A DNA stretch of 64,000 bases from Janthinobacterium saanense (GCF_014200675.1 NZ_JACHCI010000004.1:186001-250000), one strand, 5' to 3'. Shown: positions 17,127 through 26,998, numbered from the stretch's first letter. The notes: generated by a model not told the origin, from the sequence alone. Made by a program: numbers and translations.

Positions 17127-18185
17127 ATGCAATACAGTACATTCGGCCGCCGCACGGGCTTGCGCGTCTCGCAACTGGCTTTGGGCACGGGCAATTTCGG
17201 CACGGGCTGGGGGTATGGCTCCGAGCGCGCAGAGGCAAAAGCCGTGTTTGACGGCTATGTGGCGGCAGGCGGTAATTTCATCGACACGGCCGACACCTAT
17301 CAGGTGGGCCAATCGGAGCAATTGGTCGGCGATTTCATTGCCGCCGAGCGCGATCATTTCGTGCTGGCCAGCAAATACACACTCGGTGGTGCGCCCAATG
17401 GCGGCCTGTCGCGCACCGGCAATAGCCGCAAGAATATGATCCAGTCTGTGGAAGCGAGCCTGAAGCGGCTGAAGACGGACCGCATTGACCTGTACTGGGC
17501 GCATTTCAGCGATGGCGTCACGCCCATCGATGAAATCGTGCGCGCCTTCGATGACCTGGTGCGTTCCGGCAAGATCCTGTATGCAGGCTTGTCGAACTTT
17601 CCCGCCTGGCGCATCGCCCGCGCCGATCTGCTGGCCGAGTTACGTGGCTGGGCGCCATTGATCGCCATCCAGACCGAATACAGCCTGGTCGAGCGCAGCG
17701 CCGACCGCGAATTGCTGCCCATGGCCGAGGCGCTGGGCCTGGGCGCGGCATTGTGGTCGCCATTGGGTGGCGGGCTGTTGACCGGCAAGTACCGCGACAG
17801 CAAGGAGGGCCGCCTGACGGGCCTGGGCGGCGTGCTGGTGCATACAGAGAAAAGCGCGCGCGAAACGGCCATCCTCGATGCCGTGCTGGCCATCGCCGCT
17901 GAGCTGGATGCTGCGCCCGGTGAAATTGCCATCGCCTGGCTGCTGGCCAGGGCGGCGCGCTCATCGACGGCGCTGGTGCCCATCCTCGGTTCGCGCACGC
18001 GCAGCCAGCTCGACGCCACCCTGGGTGCCTTGGCGCTGAGCTTGACGCCAGAGCAACTGCAGCGCCTGGACACCGCCAGCGCCATCGCCTTGGGTGCGCC
18101 ATTCGAGGCGATCGCCAATAGCACGGGCAATATCACGGGCGGGCAGGGCACCTTGTTGCGGGCGCCATTCCTTCCTGTCGCCTAG
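17127..18185 (+). CDS. Aldo/keto reductase
   Basis: 352 residues forming a TIM barrel of the AKR superfamily. The catalytic tetrad is readable: Asp in NFIDTADTY, Tyr in the same motif, Lys in VLASKYT and His in LYWAHFSDG. The NADPH-binding end is IAWLLARAARSSTALVPILGSRTRSQLDATLGAL. It reduces carbonyl compounds with NADPH in the cytoplasm; the physiological substrate is not predictable. GGGAG precedes the ATG. It seems monocistronic and may be controlled through the palindrome at 17086-17099. Confidence 0.92.
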   Translation: MQYSTFGRRTGLRVSQLALGTGNFGTGWGYGSERAEAKAVFDGYVAAGGNFIDTADTYQVGQSEQLVGDFIAAERDHFVLASKYTLGGAPNGGLSRTGNSRKNMIQSVEASLKRLKTDRIDLYWAHFSDGVTPIDEIVRAFDDLVRSGKILYAGLSNFPAWRIARADLLAELRGWAPLIAIQTEYSLVERSADRELLPMAEALGLGAALWSPLGGGLLTGKYRDSKEGRLTGLGGVLVHTEKSARETAILDAVLAIAAELDAAPGEIAIAWLLARAARSSTALVPILGSRTRSQLDATLGALALSLTPEQLQRLDTASAIALGAPFEAIANSTGNITGGQGTLLRAPFLPVA

Positions 18186-18192
18186 TTTATCC

Positions 18193-18422
18193 TCACCACT
18201 TGCAGCCGCTGTCGCCGGTAGCGCCCTTGAGCAGGAAAGGGATTTTCGCCAGGCCCTCGAACTTGAGGTTGCCTATTTGTGGCTTGTAATCGTTATCGCA
18301 TTTGGGGCGGGCGGCGCGGGCGATGGCAGACTGCGCTGGCTCGCCAGTTGCCACAGCACCAGCGCATGCACCAGTACCATCGTCGTGACGGCGAGGGCTG
18401 GCCTGCGCGGCAGCGTTGTCAT
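18193..18422 (-). pseudogene. Small sirtuin-coupled gene, apparently frameshifted
   Basis: An ATG at 18422 overlaps the sir2 stop (ATGA), the coupling seen throughout this window. The frame starts as a small anchored protein (MTTLPRRPALAVTTMVLVHALVLWQL, then a Pro/Ala stretch) but stops at 18273 after 49 codons. A second frame continues with convincing coding sequence from about 18310 to a stop at 18193 (KCDNDYKPQIGNLKFEGLAK, ending SGCKW) and has no start codon of its own near that point. One indel in the GGGGCGGGCGGCGCGGG run at about 18304-18320 would join them into about 75 residues. It is either a real frameshift or a sequencing error; no family was recognised. Confidence 0.4.
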
Positions 18423-19285
18423 GTGTTCAGCAATGCCACCACGGCAGGCAGGATGACTTGCGCCGGGGCTTCAGTCTTGAACGCCAGCAAATGATCGGCG
18501 CGTGTCTTGCCCAGGTTGATGGCGGCCAAGGGCTTGCCCGTTTCTGCCGCCATCCGGCACAGGCGAAAGCTGGAATACACCATTACGGATGAACCGATGA
18601 CCAGCAGTGCGCTGGCTTCTTCCATCTTGCGCTGTGCTTCGGCTGCACACTCGAGCGTTACGCCATCGCCGAAAAACACCACGTCGGGTTTGAGTACGCC
18701 GCCGCATTGCGGGCAGTGCGGAACATGAAAGGAGGCCAGTTGCGAAGGCTCCAGCAGGGCGTCGCCATCGGGCGCTGGCGTGGCGATGGCGCCCGCCATC
18801 TGTGGATTGTTTTGCTCCAGCATATCCTGGATGAAGCGGCGCGTATAAGCGGCATGGCAAGCCAGGCAGACCACGCCATGTATGCTGCCGTGCAATTCCG
18901 TCACGTCATCGCTGCCCGCTTGCTGGTGCAAGCCATCCACGTTTTGCGTAATCAAGCCACCGACGTGGCCTTGTTGCGCCAGTTGGGCAATGGCCAGGTG
19001 GCCCGCATTCGGCGTGGCGCGCGACAGCAATGGCCAGCCGACCATGCTGCGCGCCCAGTAGCGGCGGCGCACGGCTTCCTGGCGGCGAAATTCGGGTCCC
19101 TGGACGGGGGCATTTCCTCGCCGCACGCCATCCGCGTCGCGATAATCGGGTATGCCGGACGCCGTGCTGATGCCGGCCCCCGTCAGCAGCAGCACGTCCG
19201 GATGGCGTAGCAGGAATTGCGCCAGCTGTTCGACCGCCCGTCGTTCCTTGTCGGGTTGTAGGCTGGAAAAGGAAAAAATTTGCAT
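18419..19285 (-). CDS. SIR2-family NAD-dependent deacetylase (class II-like sirtuin)
   Basis: About 288 residues from the ATG at 19285 (MQIFSFSSLQ); an ATG at 19309 is an alternative and neither has a strong ribosome binding site. Sirtuin motifs are GAGISTASGIPDYRD, TQNVDGLHQQAGSDDVTELHGS with the catalytic His, and a CxxC...CxxC zinc site (CLAC, CPQC), then FFGDGV and VIGSSVMVYSSFRL. The GIPDYR form points to class II (SIRT4-like), not CobB. Such enzymes remove acyl groups from lysines using NAD+. A small coupled gene follows. Confidence 0.9.
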   Translation of the reverse strand: MQIFSFSSLQPDKERRAVEQLAQFLLRHPDVLLLTGAGISTASGIPDYRDADGVRRGNAPVQGPEFRRQEAVRRRYWARSMVGWPLLSRATPNAGHLAIAQLAQQGHVGGLITQNVDGLHQQAGSDDVTELHGSIHGVVCLACHAAYTRRFIQDMLEQNNPQMAGAIATPAPDGDALLEPSQLASFHVPHCPQCGGVLKPDVVFFGDGVTLECAAEAQRKMEEASALLVIGSSVMVYSSFRLCRMAAETGKPLAAINLGKTRADHLLAFKTEAPAQVILPAVVALLNT

Positions 19286-19341
19286 GATGCGCCATACTAA
19301 CCGAAGCATGGCGCTGGCGTTTGCTGGGGTTGCCTGCGGCT

Positions 19342-20028
19342 TTATTCCAGTTTCATGCCAAAGCGCTGCAAGCGCGGCTGCCAGTGATCCTGGATATTGG
19401 CCGAGACGAGGATGCGCTCGGCCTTGCCGATCAGCAGTTCGCGGGGCACGAAACCGAAGTAGCGCGAATCGGCGCTGTTGTCGCGGTTATCGCCCAGCAT
19501 CAGATAATGATCGGCAGGCACGGTGACGGGGCCAAAGCTGCGTAGTGCCGGCAGTTGCGCCAGTACCTGGATGCGATGCGCATGGCCGTCGTTGCCGTTG
19601 TTGCCGGTATTGCTTTCACTGATGTGCTGGGCCGTCAATTGGCCTACATGGTCGACGGTTTCCGGCACGCTATCGAGCATGGTGTACTGGGCCGGGCGGC
19701 CATTGATGGTCAAATGTTCATCGCGCATTTGCAAGGTATCGCCGGGCAGGGCAATGACGCGCTTGATCAGCCGCGTGCCATCCTTGGGCGAGAAAAAGGT
19801 GACGATATCGCCCCGTTCCGGTTCGCCCAGGCGCTGCAGCACGATATTGGTCAGCGGTACTTTCAAGTTGAAAGCGAGGCGGTTGACGAACACCACGTCG
19901 CCTTCCAGCAAGTTGGGCCGCATGGAGCCGGAGGGGATGGGATTCCAGTCAGCTACGGCCGTGCGGAATACGCCGAACAGCAGCAAAAACATCAAAAAGC
20001 CTTTGTTGGCCCGCATCCATGGTTTCAT
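19342..20028 (-). CDS. lepB: Signal peptidase I
   Basis: 228 residues with one N-terminal membrane segment and all type I boxes: catalytic Ser in NPIPSGSMRPNLLEGD, catalytic Lys in DGTRLIKRVIALPGD and the C-terminal GDNRDNSADSRYFGFVPREL. It cleaves signal peptides on the periplasmic face of the inner membrane. It is shorter than the housekeeping LepB of E. coli (324 residues, two membrane segments) and is not next to lepA/rnc, so it may be a second peptidase. Confidence 0.9.
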   Translation of the reverse strand: MKPWMRANKGFLMFLLLFGVFRTAVADWNPIPSGSMRPNLLEGDVVFVNRLAFNLKVPLTNIVLQRLGEPERGDIVTFFSPKDGTRLIKRVIALPGDTLQMRDEHLTINGRPAQYTMLDSVPETVDHVGQLTAQHISESNTGNNGNDGHAHRIQVLAQLPALRSFGPVTVPADHYLMLGDNRDNSADSRYFGFVPRELLIGKAERILVSANIQDHWQPRLQRFGMKLE

Positions 20029-20215
20029 CGTGTCTCACTCTGGGCCTGTGCCCGTGATCGTTGGGAATGCGCGTCGTGTTACTCGTCTTATTACTCGCGC
20101 AATAGCTACGATGCAGGGTGAGACTGAAGACTGTCTTAAATAGGCATCTTAAAGGTAGCACAGGGATGCTGAAGGACAGGCATGTGTTGCATGTCAGCGT
20201 CAGCCCCTGCCGCTT

Positions 20216-20482
20216 TTACTGGCGCCGGCAAGGCGACTGTGTGTCGTCTTTCTTGCGTGTTCCTTTGGATACTTGCTTGCCGCCCAGTTCTTCCCACAGT
20301 TCGCCCAGCGCGACCAGCAAACCGCCTGCGACCAGGGGAATGGCGACCAGCCATGGCGTATCGGCGAGCCACGGCCCCAGCAGTATTGCCGAGACGATGG
20401 CGACGGTGAGCAAACCCCACCAGAAACGCCGGGGATGCTTGAGGGTGTATAGCTGCTGCAGCTCATTCATATATGTATTCAT
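20216..20482 (-). CDS. Small membrane protein of unknown function
   Basis: 88 residues from the ATG at 20482, with GGAGG ideally placed; that ATG overlaps the stop of the preceding small gene (ATGA). After a basic N-terminus (LYTLKHPRRFWWG) come two hydrophobic stretches (LLTVAIVSAILLGPWLA, LVAIPLVAGGLLVALGEL) and a charged Lys/Arg tail. I recognise no family. Coupling to the next small membrane protein suggests the two act together. Confidence 0.65.
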   Translation of the reverse strand: MNTYMNELQQLYTLKHPRRFWWGLLTVAIVSAILLGPWLADTPWLVAIPLVAGGLLVALGELWEELGGKQVSKGTRKKDDTQSPCRRQ

Positions 20483-20730
20483 AAGTCCTCCTTGGTCAAC
20501 ATACGGTACAGCCGGGCGGCAAGGATGCTGCTGGCAGCGATGACGAAGCAGCCATCGAGAAAGAACAGCACCATGCCGATCAGATGCATGCCATGTGACA
20601 GGTAAGCAGGCAAGTCGTGCACTTCCACCCATTGCGTCATCCATGCCAGCATGATGGCGGCGGCAAAAATCACCATTGCCAACGCAAGCATCAGCAGCAC
20701 CTGTTCAAACAGGCGGTTGCGCAGTTTCAT
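20479..20730 (-). CDS. Small two-helix membrane protein of unknown function
   Basis: 83 residues: LFEQVLLMLALAMVIFAAAIMLAW and MHLIGMVLFFLDGCFVIAASSILAARL are membrane helices joined by a short loop, with a charged C-terminus (RMLTKEDL). It precedes and overlaps the 88-residue membrane protein. No family recognised. The 150 bp upstream hold no other gene and probably the promoter. Confidence 0.65.
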   Translation of the reverse strand: MKLRNRLFEQVLLMLALAMVIFAAAIMLAWMTQWVEVHDLPAYLSHGMHLIGMVLFFLDGCFVIAASSILAARLYRMLTKEDL

Positions 20731-20880
20731 GTTGGACTCTGCAAGCTATAAAAGATTCAAAAACTTTGAGAACTCACTAAGCTTGACGTTATCAGTCCAA
20801 TCTTGTCCTGCCTTGCGCTGGCATAAAGTCGCGCGCCCTGCTGCAAAAAGAGAATTTAAGTCAGGAAATCCTTGGTTTGC

Positions 20881-21420
20881 CTAGATGTCGAGCTTTTCAT
20901 TGCGCCGTTCAAAGTACAGCAAGTCCGACCATTCCTGCTGGAAAAGCATGGCTTTTTCTGCCCTGCCATATTGATTGAAACCATTGCGCTGCATGACGGC
21001 GATCGAGCCCAGGTTTTGCGGCTGTATCGTCGTTTCCAGTCGCCACAGGTCCAGCTTGCCGAATGCTTCTTCCAGCAGCAATGCCACGATGCGCGTGGCG
21101 TAGCCGCGTCCGCCGAATTTTTCACCCACGCGGTAGCCCAGCTGCGCCTTGTTGAAATACGGGCGCGTGACGGCGGTCAGATTGATGCGTCCGACGATCT
21201 GCCCGTCCAGCTTGGCCAGGTATTGGTGCGAGATATCTTGCTGGCGTTCGCGCTGGGCCTGTTCGATGACGGCGTCTATGGTCTCCAGGCTGTAATACGA
21301 GGGCGCGCGGGCGGCAACCCAGGTTTCAAAATAAGCACGGTTTTCAAGCTCGAAGGCCAGCAATTCGTGTAGGTCGGCGCCGGCGAGCGGGTGCAGTTGG
21401 AGGTGGTTGAAATCTGACAT
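20881..21420 (-). CDS. GNAT-family N-acetyltransferase (RimJ/RimL-like)
   Basis: 179 residues with the RimJ/RimL pattern: an N-terminal HELLAFELENRAYFETWV, the strand GQIVGRINLTAVTRPYFNKAQLGYRV, the acetyl-CoA loop EKFGGRGYATRIV and the terminal LDLWRLETTIQPQNLGSIAVMQRNGF. Such enzymes acetylate protein N-termini or small amines with acetyl-CoA in the cytoplasm; the substrate is unknown. It is divergent from a VOC-domain gene. Confidence 0.88.
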   Translation of the reverse strand: MSDFNHLQLHPLAGADLHELLAFELENRAYFETWVAARAPSYYSLETIDAVIEQAQRERQQDISHQYLAKLDGQIVGRINLTAVTRPYFNKAQLGYRVGEKFGGRGYATRIVALLLEEAFGKLDLWRLETTIQPQNLGSIAVMQRNGFNQYGRAEKAMLFQQEWSDLLYFERRNEKLDI

Positions 21421-21502
21421 GGGTGCTCGTAAAAAAGAGTTGCGCCATTATAATCAGGCAGCGCATTTTGCAGCGCACTGACTCCCTTCATGAAGGAAAC
21501 CC

Positions 21503-21895
21503 ATGCTGTCCCATGTTTTTATCGGCACCAACGATTTCCCCCGCGCTTATCCGCTTTACACGGCACTGATGCACGAACTGGATCTGACCGAAAAATTTCA
21601 GCACCCAGCTCAGTCTGTTGCAGGCTGGATGGCGAAGGATGCGCCGCGGCCACTGTTCGTATTGAGCGCCCCCTATGACGGCTTGCCGGCAGTGCCAGGC
21701 AATGGACAAATGATCGCCTTCCTGGCGGGTAGCCGCGCGCAAGTGGACCGATGCCACGCAGCCGTGCTGGCGCAAGGCGCCGTCTGTGAAGGTCCGCCCG
21801 GCCTGCGGCCGCATTACCATCCTGATTACTATGGCGCGTATTTCCGCGATCTGGATGGCAACAAACTGTGCGTCTGCTGCCATCGCGCAGAATAG
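21503..21895 (+). CDS. VOC-superfamily (glyoxalase/bleomycin resistance-like) protein
   Basis: 130 residues with paired beta-alpha-beta-beta-beta modules: LSHVFIGTNDFPRAYPLYTALMHELDL at the start and YYGAYFRDLDGNKLCVCCH at the end. The His near the N-terminus and the acidic residue before DLDGNK fit the metal site of the superfamily. Members include lyases, dioxygenases and drug-binding proteins, so no reaction is assigned. It ends 1 bp before the convergent DinB gene. Confidence 0.85.
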   Translation: MLSHVFIGTNDFPRAYPLYTALMHELDLTEKFQHPAQSVAGWMAKDAPRPLFVLSAPYDGLPAVPGNGQMIAFLAGSRAQVDRCHAAVLAQGAVCEGPPGLRPHYHPDYYGAYFRDLDGNKLCVCCHRAE

Positions 21896-21896
21896 T

Positions 21897-22481
21897 TCAG
21901 CCCTGTCGCCAGACCTGGGATTCGGTCCAACCCAGTTCAAGAAAATCCTGTGCCCGCTCATCGGCTTCGCCGGCACAGAAAAATTCATCGAGCTGCGGCG
22001 CTTCCACGCGGGTGCCGGCCAGCATGGCGTGCACTTGCCCACGGTGATGGATCTGGTGCTGGAACAGATGCGCCAGCAGGCGCAGGCGGGTGTCGATCTG
22101 CGGCCTGTCGCGCAAAATCGTCACGGGCCGCGCAAGGTCCGCATCGCACAAGCTGCGGCAATGGGCGAGCAGGCGTTCATCGGACGCGCGCTGCGCCGCG
22201 TGCAGCGAGGCGCAATCGTCGAACGGTTCATCCTTTTCAAAGAATACATAACAGTCGGGATGTGGCGCCTGGCCGCGCAATTCGCGCTCGAGAGCATCGA
22301 GATAAAACCAGTCGCAGGTCAGGATATGGTTCAGGGTGAACTGGATGGTGGGAAAAAAGCTCGTGCGCGTGGCCTGGAATTCGGCCTGGGTCAACAGGCC
22401 GCACGCTTTCAGCAAACGGTGGTTGGCCCAGGCATTGTTATAAGCCTGGCTGGCGACATGGCGGGCTAGCGCGTTGTTCAT
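21897..22481 (-). CDS. DinB-family four-helix protein
   Basis: 194 residues of the DinB/YfiT-like metal-binding four-helix bundle: SQAYNNAWANHRLLKAC, TIQFTLNHILTCDWFYLDAL and LLAHLFQHQIHHRGQVHAMLAG supply the typical histidines. Proteins of this fold act as thiol-dependent transferases or have unknown roles; the name does not imply the polymerase. It sits 3 bp downstream of livF but is probably not part of the transport system. Confidence 0.82.
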   Translation of the reverse strand: MNNALARHVASQAYNNAWANHRLLKACGLLTQAEFQATRTSFFPTIQFTLNHILTCDWFYLDALERELRGQAPHPDCYVFFEKDEPFDDCASLHAAQRASDERLLAHCRSLCDADLARPVTILRDRPQIDTRLRLLAHLFQHQIHHRGQVHAMLAGTRVEAPQLDEFFCAGEADERAQDFLELGWTESQVWRQG

Positions 22482-22484
22482 GGA

Positions 22485-23178
<694 letters not shown>

Positions 23179-23186
<8 letters not shown>

Positions 23187-23892
23187 GGGACGCTCCCGTA
23201 TAACTTTCAATCACGGCCGGATCGCGGAAAACGGTGTCCGGCGCACCATCGGCGATCAGCTGGCCAAAATTGAGCACGGCCACGCGCTGGCACAGATTGC
23301 TGATGGTTTCGATGTCATGCTCGATCATCACGATGCCCACGCCGAACTTCGCATGCAGGTCTTTCAGCATGCCCATGAAGCGGCGCTTGCCATTCGTTTC
23401 CAGGCCGGCCAGCACTTCATCGAGCAGCAGCAGTTTGGGATTCGTGGCCAGCGCCTTGGCTACCTCCAGCGCCTTCAATTCCGTCAGCGCCAGTTCGCTG
23501 GCCGCATCGCGTTCGGCTTTGTTCGCCAGGCTGGTGAAGTCCAGGATTTCATCGATCTTGCGCATGTCGACCTTGCCGGTGCCGAAGCGCTGCGCCACGA
23601 TCAGGTTTTCGCGCACCGTCAATTCATGCATAGGCTGCGGAATCTGGAAGCTGCGGCCCAGGCCCAAGCGTGCGCGCTGGTACATGGGCGTGGCCATGAT
23701 GTCGCGACCTTCGAAACGGATGGCGCCACCGGTGGGACGCACCAGTCCTGAAATCGCGTTGAACAGGGTAGTTTTGCCGGCGCCATTGGCGCCCACCAGG
23801 CCGATCACATCGTGGCTGCCCACCTTCAGGGTGACCCTGTCGACGGCCGTCAGGCCCCCGAAGCGCACCGAGACATTATCGAGTTCAAGCAT
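23179..23892 (-). CDS. livG: HAAT-family ABC transporter ATP-binding protein LivG
   Basis: 237 residues: Walker A (GANGAGKTT), LivG-type LGRSFQIPQPMHELTVRENL and Walker B LLLLDEVLAGLETNG. The signature loop is atypical: where LSxGxxR is expected the sequence reads ELALTELKALEVAKALA, with no LSGG motif. The helical region is short. It overlaps livM by 8 bp and livF by 8 bp. This degenerate signature is seen in some HAAT ATPases and may still work paired with the LivF signature. Confidence 0.9.
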
Positions 23893-24856
23893 GTTTTTCT
23901 CCCTCGGCCTTGGCTTTGCCCTTGAACAGTTTGCGCAGCAGCGGCAGCAAGCCGTTCGGGCTGAAAACGATCATCGCCACCAGCAATACCCCCAGCACCA
24001 GCTGGTGGCCGGTGGGGATCAGCGACTTGAAGATCAACTGGTCGACCAGGTAGACCACCACTGCGCCCAGCACGGGGCCGAGGATGGTGCGGTAGCCGCC
24101 GAAGATGGCTGCCACGATAGGCAAGGTGACCCACAGGCTGCTGAAGGCATAGTCGGGTTCCAGAAAATTGATGTAGTGCGCATTGAAGGCGCCGAACAGG
24201 CCGGCCATGAAAGCCGACACCAGCAGCATCGCGCCTTTCAGCAGCGTGCTGTTGACGCCCACCACGCGCGTCGCGTCTTCGCTGTCGTGCATGGCGCGCA
24301 GGGCGATGCCGTAATGGCTGGAACGGATGCGGCTATAGGCAAATGCGCAGGCGACGGTCAGCGTCAGCACCACCAGGTAGGCGCCCGTCTTGCTGGCCAG
24401 GTCGAAGCCAAACACGGTGGGCAGGGTGGGGATGTTGTTCACGCCGCCGGCGCCGCCCGTGACGGAACTCCATTCGGTGGCCAGGATGCGGAAGATGTGG
24501 GCGTAGGCCAGAATGGCCAGCGCAAAATAGGGCCCGCGCAGGCGCAGCACGGGCAGCATGATGATGGCTGCCAGCGCCGCACCCAAGCCGCCCAGCAGCA
24601 TTCCGGCAAACACGGGCAGGCCCAGTTTCACGGTGCTCAAGGCCGAGACATAAGCGCCCACGCCAAAGAAGGCCGCATGGCCGAAGCTGACCATGCCACC
24701 CAGATTGCCCAGCAAGGCCCACGACAGGGCCACGCCGCCGATGATCAGGGCGGCTACCACCATGCTCATCACATACTGGTTGCTGCCCAGGGCCAGCGGC
24801 ACCGCGAGGTAGGCCGCCAGCAGCAGAATGACGGAAAATACTGTTGAACGTTTCAT
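23885..24856 (-). CDS. livM: HAAT-family ABC transporter permease LivM
   Basis: 323 residues from the ATG at 24856 (MKRSTVFSVILLLAAYL), which overlaps the livH stop (ATGA). The LivM landmarks are SWALLGNLGGMVSFGHAAFFGVGAY, LRLRGPYFALAILAYAHI, RAMHDSEDATRVVGVN and LPIVAAIFGGYRTILGPVLGA. About nine membrane segments. It forms the inner-membrane channel with LivH. Confidence 0.92.
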   Translation of the reverse strand: MKRSTVFSVILLLAAYLAVPLALGSNQYVMSMVVAALIIGGVALSWALLGNLGGMVSFGHAAFFGVGAYVSALSTVKLGLPVFAGMLLGGLGAALAAIIMLPVLRLRGPYFALAILAYAHIFRILATEWSSVTGGAGGVNNIPTLPTVFGFDLASKTGAYLVVLTLTVACAFAYSRIRSSHYGIALRAMHDSEDATRVVGVNSTLLKGAMLLVSAFMAGLFGAFNAHYINFLEPDYAFSSLWVTLPIVAAIFGGYRTILGPVLGAVVVYLVDQLIFKSLIPTGHQLVLGVLLVAMIVFSPNGLLPLLRKLFKGKAKAEGEKHA

Positions 24857-25725
24857 CCACGCCTCCGCTGTGCACCGAACAAGCCGTTCGGCATGATGAA
24901 CAGGACCAGCAGGAACAGCACCATGCCCGACAATTCCTGCAGCGCCGAACTGGCCAGGGTGACGGTCAAGGCTTCGGCCACGCCCAGCAGCACGGCGGCA
25001 ATCAGCACGCCGGGGATCGAGCCGATGCCGGCCAATACCGTGATGATGAAAGCCTTGACCGTCAGTGCGCCGCCATAGGCTGGCTGGATCACGCCATAGC
25101 TGAACAGGGCCACGCCCGCAAACGCGGCCAGGATGCCGGCCACCAAAAAGGAAACCAGCTCCGTGCGGCCCGGGTCGATGCCCATCAGCTTGGCCGCGTC
25201 GCGGTTGCTGGACACGGCGCGCACGGCGCGGCCATACCAGCTGGTCGACAGCCAGCGCCAAAGGGCCGCCATCAGCAGCAGGCTGACGCCGAAGAAAATG
25301 ACTTCGCTGCGCATGCTGAAGAATGGTCCGATCTCGATCCCTTCCTGCAGCCAGCTGGAAGAAGTGGAACGGATATCGGCCTTCCAGATCAGCAGGATGG
25401 CGTTGGTAAGGATCACGCCGATGCCGTAGGTGAGTATCAGCGAATTGATTTCGCGGTCTTTCTTGATGCGGCTGACGATGGCGTACACGCCGACCGAGGC
25501 CAGGCTGACGATCACCAGCGCGATGGGGATGGCGAACATCGGTCCCAGGCCCAGGCCGGACTCCACGCTGTAGGCGATATAGGCGGCCAGCAGCACCAGT
25601 TCGCCGTGCGCCAGGTTGATCACTTTCATGGTGCCGAACACCAGCGCCAGGCCAAGCGCGATCAGGGCGTAGGAACCGCCCTGCAGCAGGCCCGAATACA
25701 GGGCTTGCAGGATTAATTCTGTCAT
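24853..25725 (-). CDS. livH: HAAT-family ABC transporter permease LivH
   Basis: 290 residues, all membrane segments, with LivH signatures: LLQGGSYALIALGLALVFGTMKVINLAHGEL near the N-terminus, RAVSSNRDAAKLMGIDPGRT in the coupling region and IITVLAGIGSIPGVLIAAVLLGVAEAL. It lies 94 bp downstream of the binding-protein gene and overlaps livM by 4 bp. Confidence 0.92.
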   Translation of the reverse strand: MTELILQALYSGLLQGGSYALIALGLALVFGTMKVINLAHGELVLLAAYIAYSVESGLGLGPMFAIPIALVIVSLASVGVYAIVSRIKKDREINSLILTYGIGVILTNAILLIWKADIRSTSSSWLQEGIEIGPFFSMRSEVIFFGVSLLLMAALWRWLSTSWYGRAVRAVSSNRDAAKLMGIDPGRTELVSFLVAGILAAFAGVALFSYGVIQPAYGGALTVKAFIITVLAGIGSIPGVLIAAVLLGVAEALTVTLASSALQELSGMVLFLLVLFIMPNGLFGAQRRRG

Positions 25726-25819
25726 GTCTTTATCCCGTCAGGCAGCCCGGCGCGGGCCAGAACTGCCGTTGATCGAAACACGCCCAAGGTGGACGCATGT
25801 ATGCAGGAAGAGTGGGCGC

Positions 25820-26998
25820 TTACCAGGGCACTGCTGGGTAGATGAGTTTGCCGGTGGCGTTTTCCTTGGGCCAGACGATCACCACTTTCTTGTCCTGGTG
25901 CTGCGCCATGCGGTGCACGAAATTCTGGTTGTCGCCATTGGCGGCGAACTGCACCCGGCCGATCAGGGTGTCGCGGTCGGTCTTGCGCATTTCCTCGGCC
26001 ACGCCGCCTTTTTTAATCGTGCCCTTGTCGGCCGCGCGCGCGATCGCTTCGAACAGCAGCATCGATTGCACATAGCCGAACTGGCCCAGGTAATCGGGTT
26101 CCTTCTTGTACAACTGGCGGTAGGTATCGCTGAAAGCCTTGCCGTCGGCCGTCTTGAATTCGGTAGGGAAGGGCAGCAGCGCCGTGCCGAACACGTTCGG
26201 CATCAAATCAGGGAAATCGGCCGCCATCTTGGGCGTGGCCAGCGACCAGACGCCGACCATGGCCTTGACCTTCGGTTTGAGCACGCGGGCGGCGCGGATG
26301 ATGCCCACATAATCGTTTTCATAACCGACCATGGCGACCACTTCGGATTTGTCCTGCAGCTTGATCTTGTTGATGATGGGCTTGAAGTCCGTGATGGCCG
26401 GGTCAAACGAGTGGGTGGTCACTTTCACGCCCTTGGCGGCCAGGGCTTTTTCCACATCCTTGGCCAGGCCGGTGGTGGCGTCCTTGGTGGAGTACACGAT
26501 GGAGACGGATTTCGCGCCCACATCCTGCAGCAGTCCCAGCATGGCTTTTTCGTAGCCGGCCGTGTTATTGATGCGGAAAAAATTCTTGCGCCCGCTGGCC
26601 ACCAGGCTGTCGTCCACGCCGCCCGAGGTGATGTAGACCAGGCCCAGTTTATTGGCCGTGTCGGAGGCGGGCGAGATGTTGTTGGAACCGTAGCCGCCCG
26701 TGATGGCCACCACGCCCTGGCTGGCCAGTTTTTCAACGGCGGCAATCGCCTTGGCCGGCGCCGATTCGTCGTCGACGGTGACGATCTTGATCTTGTGCTT
26801 GCCGTTGGTTTTGTTGAACACCTCGGCGGCAACCATGATCCCCTCCTGCATGCCGGCGCCGACGCGCGCCAGGTTGCCTGTCAAAGGGATTTCGGCGCCG
26901 ACCAGGAATTCATCGGCGCTGGCATGGGACATCCAGGCGCTGGAAACCAGCGTGGCAAGGGCGATGCGCTTGATGGCGTAATTCAGTGTGTGCTTCAT
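25820..26998 (-). CDS. Periplasmic substrate-binding protein of the HAAT/Liv transporter
   Basis: 392 residues with a signal peptide (ending MSHASA before DEFLVGAEIPLTG) and the type I periplasmic binding fold (VGAEIPLTGNLARVGAGMQEGIMVA, ITGGYGSNNISPASDTANKLGLVYI). GGAGGAG gives a strong ribosome binding site. Though related to LivJ/LivK, its genetic context with CoA ligase and acyl-CoA dehydrogenase favours an aromatic, alicyclic or fatty acid as ligand, not branched-chain amino acids. A GC-rich hairpin precedes the gene. Confidence 0.9.
   Translation of the reverse strand: MKHTLNYAIKRIALATLVSSAWMSHASADEFLVGAEIPLTGNLARVGAGMQEGIMVAAEVFNKTNGKHKIKIVTVDDESAPAKAIAAVEKLASQGVVAITGGYGSNNISPASDTANKLGLVYITSGGVDDSLVASGRKNFFRINNTAGYEKAMLGLLQDVGAKSVSIVYSTKDATTGLAKDVEKALAAKGVKVTTHSFDPAITDFKPIINKIKLQDKSEVVAMVGYENDYVGIIRAARVLKPKVKAMVGVWSLATPKMAADFPDLMPNVFGTALLPFPTEFKTADGKAFSDTYRQLYKKEPDYLGQFGYVQSMLLFEAIARAADKGTIKKGGVAEEMRKTDRDTLIGRVQFAANGDNQNFVHRMAQHQDKKVVIVWPKENATGKLIYPAVPW

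Noticed and set aside
18193..18422. Treating the small sirtuin-coupled gene as a TonB energy transducer
   Set aside because: Only the anchored, Pro/Ala-rich N-terminus is reminiscent; the downstream frame shows no TonB C-terminal motif.
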